Assembly: GCF_003369915.1 (NCBI RefSeq)
Contig: NW_022881603.1
Span: forward strand, 8,787,249 to 8,851,248
DNA from: Drosophila miranda
Taxonomy: Eukaryota > Arthropoda > Insecta > Diptera > Drosophilidae
DNA: 64,000 bases
Direction: 5' to 3'
Positions 55,317 through 64,000 of the stretch are shown piece by piece. Every line of letters starts with the position of its first letter. The stretch's first letter is position 1. Position numbers and translations under genes: made by a program. Under the pieces are notes generated by a model. The model was not told the DNA's origin. It made no database searches and saw nothing but the letters and a program-made list of their open reading frames with translations.

Positions 55317-58300
55317 CTATTGTTTTAAGTCTTTCGCGTGGTATCGACCAATAGACCGTCCTTGCAGATCCTCTAATTCATAGTAAGCATTCCCTATTTT
55401 CTTGCGTATTCTGGCCTTCACATATGCTGGGCCCAGTTTGGCACTATAGCCAGCCTGGAAGTTACTCTGCTTGAAGTTCTTTCTGAGCACCTCTTGGCCC
55501 ACTTGATACGAAATCTCCCTTGATCTCAAATTGTAAATCCGTTCGTTTTTCGCCCTTTGCTTCTCCATTATCGTTAAAGCCTTGCTACGTACCAACTCTA
55601 ACGAATCCTCCTTGGAAAACACTAGGGATTTATCATCCAACAATCGAAGAGCTCTCAGAATTTTGTATGTTTCCCCGGAGCTAACGAACTGTTGCCCAAA
55701 TACCATATAATACGGCGAAGTTCCGAGGCTGGAATGGACCGCGGTTCGCAATGCGCAACAGATACTGCTCAGCTCCTCGTCCCAATTTTTCTGATCTGCC
55801 CTCACGTATGAGCGAATGGCGGCAATTACCGACCGGTTTACTCGCTCTGACGCATTCGACTGCGGAGAGTATACTGCTGTGGCCGTATGTGATATCTTGT
55901 GCGCCTTGAGAAACTTCTGGAAAACTTCCGACTTAAATTGAGAGCCATTGACCGATACAATGATCTCCGGAAAGCCAAAAGTATGAAACAGATCTTGCTG
56001 CAGATACTTGATCACAAGATCAGCCGTTAGTTTTTTAACAGCTTTCAGAAAGACGAACTTTGAATAGTGATCTAACACTATAAATATACCAATGTTCCCG
56101 CTTTTTGAGCGTGGATACGGGCCTAGAAAGTCGACGTATAGCTTTTGGAAAAACCTCTGCGACTCAGGTGCCACTCCCATCGGGGGTCGATGGACAGAGT
56201 TCGGTGCTTTAGTAGATTTGCACGTGTCGCACGCGAGTACATATGCTTTTACATCTTTGACTAAACTTGGCCAATAGAGAAACTGTCGCACTCGCTCTAA
56301 AGTCTTATGAACTCCCCCATGCGATGCTAAGGGATGGTCGTGAGCATTGGCTAATACCTCTGGAATAAGACTCTGTGGGATCCATAACTTCCAGATAAAA
56401 TTATCATGAAGAGTACTCCCTGTGGCGAAATCACACTTCCTGTACACAAGACCTTCGACCACCCTCAGATCCGGCAGGTTAACGTCATTGGCTTTTATTC
56501 TGCTTGCCAGTTCTACATACTCGGCGGACTTAAAAGCTGGGGACTCGAGATCAACTGCTTGACCATAACCAACATCCACGGCCGCCAAATCTTCTTCATT
56601 GACTCTGGACAAGGCATCGGGTACAACATTTAAACGACCACTCCGGTGTTCAATTTTGAAGTTAAAGCCCTGTAACTTTAATGCCCATCGGGCTAGCCGC
56701 GAATGAAGATCCGTCTGAGTCATGAGCCATTTCAGAGATGCATGATCGGTGATAACCGTAAAATCATGTCCTTCAATGTAGGCTCTGAAACGGTTGATGC
56801 AAACGATTGCCGCCAGACACTCTTGCTCGGTCACAGAATAATTTCTTTGCGCCTTATTAAGTTTTTTCGACACAAAAGCTATCGGAAATTCGTCTCCCTC
56901 TGGAGTCTTTTGAACCAAGACGCCTCCAACTCCCGATTTGCTGGCATCGCAATGCACAAAGAACGGCTGGTTGAAATCCGGACTGCGAAGAACTGGCGCA
57001 GAGCACAACAATTTTTTAAGTACCTCGAACGCTGTACGTCCTTCTGGTGTCATGACAAATCTGCACTTAGGTTTCAGCAAGTCAGTGAGAGGGGAAGCTA
57101 TCGACGCAAAATTTGCTATAAATTTACGATACCATCCAACCATTCCAAGGAATCTCCGTAAGGCTTTCAGAGAGTTCGGTACTGGAAAGTCCATCATGGC
57201 CGAAATTTTCCCGGGATCCGTTCGAATGACACCCTCCCCGACGAAATGACCAAGATACTTCACCGAACGCATACAGAATTTGCTCTTTTCCACGTTAAGC
57301 GTTAATCCGGCCAATCGAACATGCTGCGCTACAACTCTCAATACCTTTAGATGCGACTCAAAGCTATCGGAAACGATTAACAAGTCATCCAAGTAGACGA
57401 AGACTTCATTGCGAAGTTCCGCCGGGATCACCTTGTCCATCAATCTGGTCATGGTTTGCGACGCGTTGGTGAGACCGAACGGCATGACCTTGAACTGATA
57501 TAAAGGTTTACCCGGAATTGTGAAAGCAGTTTTGTCCCGAGACTCCGGATCCAAGGGTATCTGCCAATAGGCATCCTTGAGATCCAGACTTGAGATGAAC
57601 ATTGCTCTGGGGAGGCGACTTAGTATACCGTCTATTTGCGGCAACGGATAGGCATCCTTTCGTGTAACGGCATTGACCTTCCGGCTGTCTAGGCAAAGTC
57701 TAACCTTTCCCGGTTTCTGGACTAGCACAACTGGAGAGGACCAGGCGCTATCAGATTCCTCAATAACTCCTAATTTGAGCATCCTGTCCACTTCAGAATA
57801 CAGCAATTTCTCCACTGCTGGTGACACGGGAAAATGCCGTTGTTTTACGGGCTTGGCATCTCCTGCATCGATCGAGTGAGACAAAACCGATGTTCTACCC
57901 AAACCAGAGACTGCAAAGGATGGAAATCCCGACACAACCTTCTGCAAATCCTCTTTCTGGCTTAGAGTTAGTTCATGCGATTCCTGACAAATTTCTGCTA
58001 CCTGCATCTCCGGAGGTAATAAATTGAACGTGGACCAAAAATCGATTCCTAGATATAAGTCCTGGCTAAGCGACGGAATAATATGTAGTTCCAAGTCCTT
58101 CACAACCTTATCATAGGTGACTGGAGTTCTCAATCGCCCCAGAACCTCCTGCCGCTTGCCATCTGCAGTATGAGCAACTGAGATTCCCCGTTTAAATGGA
58201 ATCCTACTGGTGATTATTTGTTTAGCCAAATTCCCACCAACTACACTCATCGCTGCCCCCGTATCTAACAACCCAAGCACTGGCCGCTCAAAAATGTTTA

Positions 58301-58631
58301 CCTCTGCGTACGGACGTTTATCTAGCTCTTTGTACCTAATCGCATTTATTGATTTAGCTGCCTTCCAAAATGATCTCATCCGTTTGGAGTGTCTTGAATT
58401 GGATTTACGACGGAACAGTGTTTCTGCAGCATCTGCATCTGAATGAGAATTAATGAAATTGTGCCATAAATTTGTTGCTACACTACTGACGGACTGGACT
58501 GGAATGGTTGTATCTATAACTGCCTGGTGTTGCCTTCCTACTGGCTGGCGTCTGGGTTCGCGGATTTTTGGCGAAGCACACTTTGAAGCTGACGAGGCTG
58601 TGTGCTCGCCCTGCCGTTTTTTTTCTGACAT
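55317..58631 (-). CDS. Pol of element B, full length, integrase Asp replaced
   Basis: An uninterrupted 1104-codon frame. Protease is at about residue 115 (LGLLDTGAAMSVVGG). Reverse transcriptase is about 270-450 (FVYLDDLLIVSD). RNase H is about 540-660 (HCDASKSGVGG, TDHASLKWLM). The integrase zinc domain is about 770-815 (HGGVHKT ... CDTCKS). The integrase core has YVDFLGPY and NASERVNRS, but the second catalytic Asp, SDNG in element A, is Val (IIVSVNGSQFKS; codon near 55952-55957). A C-terminal chromodomain-like segment is not obvious. The frame begins 94 bases inside gag, one base back, consistent with -1 frameshifting. Expression could give a complete polyprotein with an inactive integrase. 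Confidence 0.9.
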   Translation of the reverse strand: MSEKKRQGEHTASSASKCASPKIREPRRQPVGRQHQAVIDTTIPVQSVSSVATNLWHNFINSHSDADAAETLFRRKSNSRHSKRMRSFWKAAKSINAIRYKELDKRPYAEVNIFERPVLGLLDTGAAMSVVGGNLAKQIITSRIPFKRGISVAHTADGKRQEVLGRLRTPVTYDKVVKDLELHIIPSLSQDLYLGIDFWSTFNLLPPEMQVAEICQESHELTLSQKEDLQKVVSGFPSFAVSGLGRTSVLSHSIDAGDAKPVKQRHFPVSPAVEKLLYSEVDRMLKLGVIEESDSAWSSPVVLVQKPGKVRLCLDSRKVNAVTRKDAYPLPQIDGILSRLPRAMFISSLDLKDAYWQIPLDPESRDKTAFTIPGKPLYQFKVMPFGLTNASQTMTRLMDKVIPAELRNEVFVYLDDLLIVSDSFESHLKVLRVVAQHVRLAGLTLNVEKSKFCMRSVKYLGHFVGEGVIRTDPGKISAMMDFPVPNSLKALRRFLGMVGWYRKFIANFASIASPLTDLLKPKCRFVMTPEGRTAFEVLKKLLCSAPVLRSPDFNQPFFVHCDASKSGVGGVLVQKTPEGDEFPIAFVSKKLNKAQRNYSVTEQECLAAIVCINRFRAYIEGHDFTVITDHASLKWLMTQTDLHSRLARWALKLQGFNFKIEHRSGRLNVVPDALSRVNEEDLAAVDVGYGQAVDLESPAFKSAEYVELASRIKANDVNLPDLRVVEGLVYRKCDFATGSTLHDNFIWKLWIPQSLIPEVLANAHDHPLASHGGVHKTLERVRQFLYWPSLVKDVKAYVLACDTCKSTKAPNSVHRPPMGVAPESQRFFQKLYVDFLGPYPRSKSGNIGIFIVLDHYSKFVFLKAVKKLTADLVIKYLQQDLFHTFGFPEIIVSVNGSQFKSEVFQKFLKAHKISHTATAVYSPQSNASERVNRSVIAAIRSYVRADQKNWDEELSSICCALRTAVHSSLGTSPYYMVFGQQFVSSGETYKILRALRLLDDKSLVFSKEDSLELVRSKALTIMEKQRAKNERIYNLRSREISYQVGQEVLRKNFKQSNFQAGYSAKLGPAYVKARIRKKIGNAYYELEDLQGRSIGRYHAKDLKQ

Positions 58632-59959
58632 TTTTCACAAGCTGGTTTGTAAATGTTTGGAATGCCACACCCATAGCAAAAGATCTTGCGTTTGGATTCG
58701 CAATCCTGGTACCGATGTCCTTCCTTATGGCAGTTCCAACATACCAAGGCCAACGCTCCTATTTCGCCTTCGCCCTCCCCTTCGGAAAACTCCGTTGCGT
58801 CATCAGACATGTGCTCCTCCACCAACTCAGCCACTTGCCTACGGAAAGGGACACTCTTTTGATAACCATAATTCCGTCTCACGTCATCCAGGAAACTCTC
58901 TCTTCGTCTGCATATTTCCCTGAGCTCCCCAACCGAAGTTATGTTTATATTAAGCAACTCGTGCCTTACTTCGGGCCTCAAATTCCTTCGCAGTATGTCT
59001 ACCACAGACTTTTCTGACAAGGGAGACTCTAAACTATCCATTAGCTGAACTATGGCGTCATAAAAAGCATCGAACCCTTCCTTTTCTTTTTGCTTCCGGT
59101 CTCTGATCGCTTCTCGAATGTCCACATCCGTGCGAGTGTCTCGGAACTGTTTCCTTAATGCCTGACAAAGCAAGTCCCATTGTACAACTACCACTGACTT
59201 ATGAAACCTCCAAAAGAATTCACGAGCCTTTCCGTCAAAGAGGATGCTAGCGTTGCTACATAGCACCGCGAAGTTGCTTTCCAGCGTTGAATGGGTAAGA
59301 GCTTCTACTCTATAGATAAAATTATCAACGCTAATTCCTTCCGCATTCCCGCTAAATCGTAGCTTCCAACCATTCATAATGTGTACGACCTTGTCCGGCC
59401 TTTGGGACAGGTCGGAAGCTAAACTTCTAGGAGTGTCTCTGCCCTCTCTGTAAAATCCTGTCGATTCTCGGCCTCCGCCTGCTTCCTGACCCTGCGAACT
59501 ATGGTCCTGAGCTAAGTTTCGAGTATGATGATCTCGGCCAGTCAGTTGAAGATGAGCAGCGACATTGGTTTGTATTATTTGCGCCATCTGCTCCGACAAC
59601 TGGGATAAAAGGTCGTTTTGCATGGCCCGCACTGCTTGGGTAATCATGATCCCTATATTCCCGCTATCCACTGGAGCCGACCCTGGGTTATTAACGGGTG
59701 CTCCCGCCGCTGGGGTGCCTGAAGCTTTTTCTTTGCCTCCTGCCTGCTGTTTGGCGGTTTGCATGCCCGAGCCCGATGCGCCGCCTTGCAAGTCAAAAGT
59801 GACTCTTCCACACCTAGGACATTTGGCTTTTTCCCTCGAATATGGCACTATGCAAGCTTTATGAAATTCGTGGCCACACCTGGTCTTGTATAACTGCTGA
59901 GATCCAAACTCTTCTCCACACAGAATGCAGACGGACGGATCTACAGGTTCTCCCTCCAT
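58538..59959 (-). CDS. Gag of element B with RING-H2-like N-terminus
   Basis: 473 codons from an ATG at 59959. Residues 11-50 form a full RING-H2 pattern: CILCGEEF ... RCGHEFHKAC ... CPRCG. A low-complexity Gly/Ala/Ser linker follows, then a capsid-like domain (about 190-360; NGWKLRFSGNAEGISVDNFI, FFWRFHKSVVVVQWD) similar in layout to element A Gag. At the end are the zinc knuckle CWNCHKEGHRYQDC and a second cluster CYGCGIPNIYKPACEKC. It overlaps pol by 94 bases. The frame is undamaged. Confidence 0.9.
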   Translation of the reverse strand: MEGEPVDPSVCILCGEEFGSQQLYKTRCGHEFHKACIVPYSREKAKCPRCGRVTFDLQGGASGSGMQTAKQQAGGKEKASGTPAAGAPVNNPGSAPVDSGNIGIMITQAVRAMQNDLLSQLSEQMAQIIQTNVAAHLQLTGRDHHTRNLAQDHSSQGQEAGGGRESTGFYREGRDTPRSLASDLSQRPDKVVHIMNGWKLRFSGNAEGISVDNFIYRVEALTHSTLESNFAVLCSNASILFDGKAREFFWRFHKSVVVVQWDLLCQALRKQFRDTRTDVDIREAIRDRKQKEKEGFDAFYDAIVQLMDSLESPLSEKSVVDILRRNLRPEVRHELLNINITSVGELREICRRRESFLDDVRRNYGYQKSVPFRRQVAELVEEHMSDDATEFSEGEGEGEIGALALVCWNCHKEGHRYQDCESKRKIFCYGCGIPNIYKPACEKCQKKNGRASTQPRQLQSVLRQKSANPDASQ

Positions 59960-61109
59960 TATTAATACGTTCCCTTTATCTCCAACTGCTAACTTCCGCT
60001 TACTCTGTCACTCACTATCAACGAGATTTAACGATTCGAGATTCAAAACAGCTGACCCGCTCAATTCCCTTCGGTACTTCAACTAGCCTTTCCTTCTTCA
60101 GCGCTCACAACTCTCTGCCGGTCAATGACCTATCTCAACTGAACCAGCTGTTCCGCGTTTTATCACCCTTGTTCTCTCCTAACACCTTCGTTTGTGACAC
60201 TTTTTTTTTTTTTTTTGTTTGCCGCTTGAGGAATTGAGACGCGTTTATTGTTGAAAACAAAACATAAAACAAATTATAAATAAAAAATAATATTTTGTAA
60301 AAACCGCAATATATAAAGAAATACAAAAACATTTATTTGCCTTCAAGCATAGCTTAGTTCCCCTGAAAAAAAAATCTTATTGGAACTGGTGTGAGAAGAA
60401 AGAACCAACATAATTTACCGCTACTTGTGCCGTGCTAATCAGCCCTCGCAACAACCAAACGTCTTGTTGCTTTGGCGCGCCGATCCGCAAGACAAAAACA
60501 ACGACTGCAAGCTAAAGTGCGAGTAAATCGAAGCTAATCAGTTTCGTCTTCTTTACTCTCCTTCGCACTCTTGCTTCTGCGGACAGGTATGCTGGTTTTC
60601 CATCACCCGTGGCCAGGCAAACTCTTTATAAAGAGATTGTTCTGTCTTTCCAAGCGTTTGATGGCTAGCTCTGCCGCATACTATTGCTGAAAGTGGATGG
60701 GTCTTTGCCAAAACTTGTTATCCGTGGTCAGGGTAGACTTATCTAAAGACTTCTTCCCTGCTTTTCCAAACGTCTAACTAGTTGGGCTACGGACTCCATT
60801 ACTGTAGGGTATTTAATCGCCTACTAAGCTCTACGACGTCAGCCGTGGCTTGTCGATCGCTGCTAGCAACTTCTCAACAATAACTCCTATGCGAATGATT
60901 TGCAAAATTTTGCTGACTGTGAAGCTCGTTATTCTGGCCCAGATGCTGCACCAACCGTAGTTTGAGAATAAAAGCGGACAAACGTATATGCTTCTCTTCT
61001 CAAGCTCACTACATAGTATCTAGTTTGCCAGAAAAATCGAAAGTGTTTTTGATGTGTGTTCCTGCGATATTGTTGACCACATCGAGATGCGGTTCTACCA
61101 ATTATTTTG
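59960..61109 (-). other. Element B leader
   Basis: About 1.15 kb between gag and the primer site on the minus strand, with no coding frame of note. It contains a T-run (60201-60218) and AT-rich stretches. Confidence 0.75.
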
Positions 61110-61129
61110 GGTCCCATTGTTGGGCGCCA
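61110..61129 (-). other. Element B primer-binding site
   Basis: On the minus strand TGGCGCCCAACAATGGGACC begins 38 bases after the 5' LTR end. It shares the first eleven bases with the element A site. Confidence 0.75.
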
Positions 61130-61167
61130 CTAACTTTATAATAATGAAATTAATAATTACTTATAAC

Positions 61168-62995
61168 TGTAACGAACTTGGCAGGTGTCGGGGAGTGAGA
61201 GAAGGGGGCACGCAGATATTCCCGGCTGGGAGGCTCGTCGGCTAGGTGGGGTGGTGATCTTGCCCTCCTCTCACTTAATGCCTATTCTCATTATTACAAG
61301 GTTATAATCTGTGCGTGCTACGACGAGAGTTAATTTGGACCTAAAATTCGACTGAACACATAATTGGCTCTTTCTTCTACCTGTTCCCGAACGCTTTTCC
61401 TCGCCTCCGATCTCGTTGAAGCGGATTGACCCTCCCTTCCTTGGCCATCCCTAGGTCGCAATTTTCACGGAATGACCCCTCTGCGTTCTCATGGGGCTCT
61501 CTGGGGCATCTGGCTAGCCGAAGGCAAACAAAAACTATATTCTAGAACATTATAAAATTTATTGAACCCTACATAAACAAATTTCTAAACTAAAACTAAA
61601 CCTAACCCAAAAATAGGTACGCATAAAACGGATAAAATAGATGGAATTTCAAAATGACTTAATAATAGTGATAAACAAAATGAATAATTATTTCACATAT
61701 AAAAAAGATTAACAACGGCCAAACCGAAAGGGGGGAAGAAATAGAAACAGTAAGGGGGAAGCATATAAAGTATTTGTCCCTCTCCTCTTTACTTTTTCAG
61801 TGGGACTCGAGTCAAATCGTTCGAGTTGAGTCTTTTACATTTCTCTTTCACACTCACCCGCAGATCCGCATGTCCACCGACGAAAGCGCTTTCCGGAGGA
61901 GAATCGGACCTGGAACGAGAACTCCGATAGGGAGTGGCATAAAGCACAACAAAACTCACTCACAAATTCCCCACTTTCCTCTCACCACACTTACTTTGAG
62001 CGACTCATTACATAAAAAAAAACTTTCTCGCCCCTTTTCTTTTTCTCGTTCGCGCCGCCCCTTGCCGACTGCCGATGTCTTTCTCAAAAAAAACTAACAA
62101 AAAAAAAAATTATTTAAATTAACATAAAACACTCGACAATACACATAATAATTCTTTTCAAATTTCTGCCTTCCCGATCTCTTCCCGATCTCTTCCCGAC
62201 CTTCCGCAATCGGGCTGTTTTCGACGACCACTCGCGCCGCCACTCGAAATCTCAGACTGTTCTTGATTGCGCTCAGTCTACGCTATGTAGCCCTTCCTTG
62301 GCTCGCTCTCCAACCAGAAGATGGAGTTTTTTTTTTCTTCCAAAAACCACTCAACTCCCGCTAGCGTCGTTGGTGCCCGGGTACTTGGGCCTGTAAATTT
62401 TCCACCGCAGCTTCGGCTGCTACTCTGGACCTCTTTTGCGTCCCTCGGTCTCTCGATCTACTCGACGCCTCGGCGTCTTTGGATCCGTGAAGCTGAACCG
62501 GGTCGGTATTGTAATAAAAATGCGGCGACACGGCGTTCCTCTTCTGCCGTATAAACTGCGCCAATGGCCGGTCCTATGTGGATGAAATCATCTAACTAGT
62601 TTGACCAATTACTTTCTCCCCTTCTCCATCTTACCTAGCTTGGAAAAACTAACGCCGGATTAACTCGAGACTTTCTCGTTTCAGAAGCACTTAGATACAA
62701 AAATATATTTTTTTTCTGATAAAAGAAAACGAATGCTCGGGTCGAGCGCCAAAACGGGAAGAGACCGACGCCAAGCCCCTCAACATGCTAGAACCTTCGG
62801 GCCCTCTCATAGAACAAGGGAAATACCAGAGAAAGTTGACAATCTGGGCTGTTAAATCTATCACCCTTTCCTATGCCCCTTTTCGTGACCTCCCAAACCT
62901 AGCCCATAGAGGGTGTATGCTCTGCCACGGCCATTACGGTGCCGACCACTAGATGGCGCTGCGAACTAGCTCTCTCGGCTGATCCAAGCGTTACA
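61168..62995 (-). repeat. Element B 5' LTR
   Basis: 1828 bp, TGTAACGAACTTGG to CCAAGCGTTACA on the plus strand, close to identical with 53424-55249. The GCAATCGGGC and GATCTCTTCCCGATCTCTTCCC segments are repeated units within it. Confidence 0.9.
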
Positions 62996-62999
62996 TTAT

Positions 63000-64000
63000 C
63001 TCGAACAAACCCTGAGGTCAAGCCGATGAAGTCAGCCGTGCGAACCGCAGATGGGAAAAAGCAAGTTATTCTAGGTAGGATCTCCACACTCATTTGCTTT
63101 CGTGGAAATTCCAAAACATATATGCCTTTATCTTGTACCATCGTTATCGCAGGAGTTATATCTAGGAATAGACTTTTGGAGAAGCTTTAATCTACTGCCG
63201 TTCTTCTTAATAAGCAAAGCGAGTAATAACAGTTTGGCGGCTATAAACTTTGACAACCCGATGCAAATACCTTTGTCGGAATTACAGCAGAAGGAACTAG
63301 TAGCGATAGTACAGATGTTCCCTTCGTTTGCCGAAAAAGGATTAGGAAAGACAAACTGGCTTACACATGACATAGAAATTTCCGAGACTCGGCCCATAAA
63401 ACAACGCCACTACGCAGTGTCGCCTGCAGTCGAAAAATGTATATACGAAGAGCTGGACCGAATGTTAGGCCTTGGGGTGATTGAAGAATCAGATAGCCCG
63501 TGGTCTTCCCCGGTAGTAATTGTGCGTAAGCCAGGTAAGGTTCGCCTTTGCCTTGATAGCCGGAAAGTTAACGGAGTAACAATCAAAAATGCTTACCCTA
63601 TGCCCCTCATTGATGGCATTTTAAGTAGACTTCCAAAAGCGCAGTTCATTTCAAGCATCGATCTTAAAGATGCTTACTGGCAGATTCCGCTTACTCCAAG
63701 GGCTCGGGAGAAGACGGCTTTTGCTGTGCCTGGGAGGCCGCTATATCAATTCACGGTGATGCCGTTTGGCAATGCCCCACAGACCATGTCCAAACTGATG
63801 GATAAAGTTATCCCACCATCTTTGTGAAATGAGATTTTCATTTATCTCGACGACTTATTGGTGATTTCGGAGTCCTTCGAGAAGCACATGTCCGTGTTGA
63901 AAGCGCTGGCCGACCGACTGTCTCAAGCTGGACTGACGATAAACGTAGAGAAGAGCAAATTTTGCCTGAAGGAAGTGAAATACCTGGGCCACGTGATAGG
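63000..64000 (+). pseudogene. Pol of element A, copy 2, continuation (runs off window)
   Basis: Resumes after the element B target duplication with CTCGAACAAACCC, matching 43223 onward of copy 1. It has the same frameshift near 63096, the same shortened PFGNAPQTM, and the same TGA (63825-63827) before IYLDDLL. Only isolated single-base differences from copy 1 are seen (for example AAAACATATATG versus AAAACAAATATG). The frame after the stop reopens at 63858 and leaves the window inside reverse transcriptase. Confidence 0.88.

Larger units (their letters stand above)
53424..62995 (-). mobile_element. Element B: complete gypsy-type retrotransposon inserted in element A pol
   Basis: LTRs at 53424-55249 and 61168-62995 (1826 and 1828 bp) flank gag and pol on the minus strand. 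The target TTAT is duplicated at 53420-53423 and 62996-62999; across the insertion copy 1 reads GAAGAGTTATCTCG. LTR ends are TGTAACG...CGTTACA, nearly palindromic. The LTRs are about 1% different by eye, implying a recent insertion. It has a primer site, a polypurine tract (CGGCGGGGGGTATT) and no env. The frames are long and open, but integrase carries a catalytic replacement. Confidence 0.92.
37671..64000 (+). mobile_element. Element A: tandem dimer LTR-internal-LTR-internal
   Basis: Two internal regions of one gypsy-superfamily element (40081-46224 and 50300-beyond the window) are separated by a single shared LTR. There is no host DNA between them. Both copies carry the same frameshift, the same two-codon gap and the same stop in pol, and their overlapping pol parts differ at very few sites. 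The second copy is split by element B (53424-62995) and the shared LTR by a LINE. The array runs off the right edge. Confidence 0.85.

Noticed and set aside
1..64000. tRNA, rRNA or other structured RNA genes
   Set aside because: No cloverleaf with A and B boxes or conserved rRNA segment was noticed by eye; a covariance-model search could overturn this.

Overview
The window looks like a Drosophila genome of the obscura group, most plausibly Muller element C, and possibly the neo-Y of D. miranda. Three observations support this. The host genes are a diptericin cluster next to the three juvenile-hormone epoxide hydrolase genes Jheh1-Jheh2-Jheh3, which I recall as neighbours at cytological 55F in D. 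melanogaster. The dominant repeat is the ISY/SGM (DINE-1-like) element typical of obscura-group flies. About 46 of the 64 kb (roughly 72%) is transposon, while most host genes carry inactivating lesions. The species and chromosome are inference; the lesions and insertions are read directly from the sequence.

Layout. 1-7.2 kb: non-coding DNA with a 5'-truncated Tc1-like transposon (1696-2943) and one ISY element (4371-5485). 7.2-21.3 kb: a transposon nest. Two tandem ISY copies lie on the minus strand; the second is split by a BEL/Pao retrotransposon (8539-20479, 372-bp LTRs, 5-bp target duplication). The BEL element itself contains another ISY (11690-12332) and a 17.6-like retroelement with an envelope remnant (13062-18982). 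21.8-30.0 kb: the immune-peptide region. It holds a small two-exon secreted-peptide gene (21805-22021), a DptB homologue with a nonsense codon (22085-22525, minus), an intact DptA homologue (23551-23859, minus), a second small two-exon peptide gene (24460-24704), two more ISY copies with a solo LTR, and a duplicate DptA that has lost its start codon (29744-30019, minus). 31.3-37.3 kb: Jheh1, Jheh2 and Jheh3 in tandem, each with at least one disabling change. 37.35-37.67 kb: a promoter with a DRE motif and the first codons of another host gene, cut by an LTR.

37.67-64 kb: two tandem copies of one gypsy-type element with very long LTRs (about 2.4 kb) that share a middle LTR. The middle LTR contains a truncated LOA/Trim-like LINE. 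The second copy is split in pol by a complete, different gypsy-type element (53424-62995, minus, 1.8-kb LTRs, 4-bp target duplication). The two tandem copies share the same dead pol, including a stop codon just before the reverse transcriptase YLDD box. They therefore look duplicated as DNA rather than by independent transposition.

Taken together, this is a degenerating gene cluster of antibacterial peptides and epoxide hydrolases being overrun by nested mobile elements. No RNA genes or CRISPR arrays were found.
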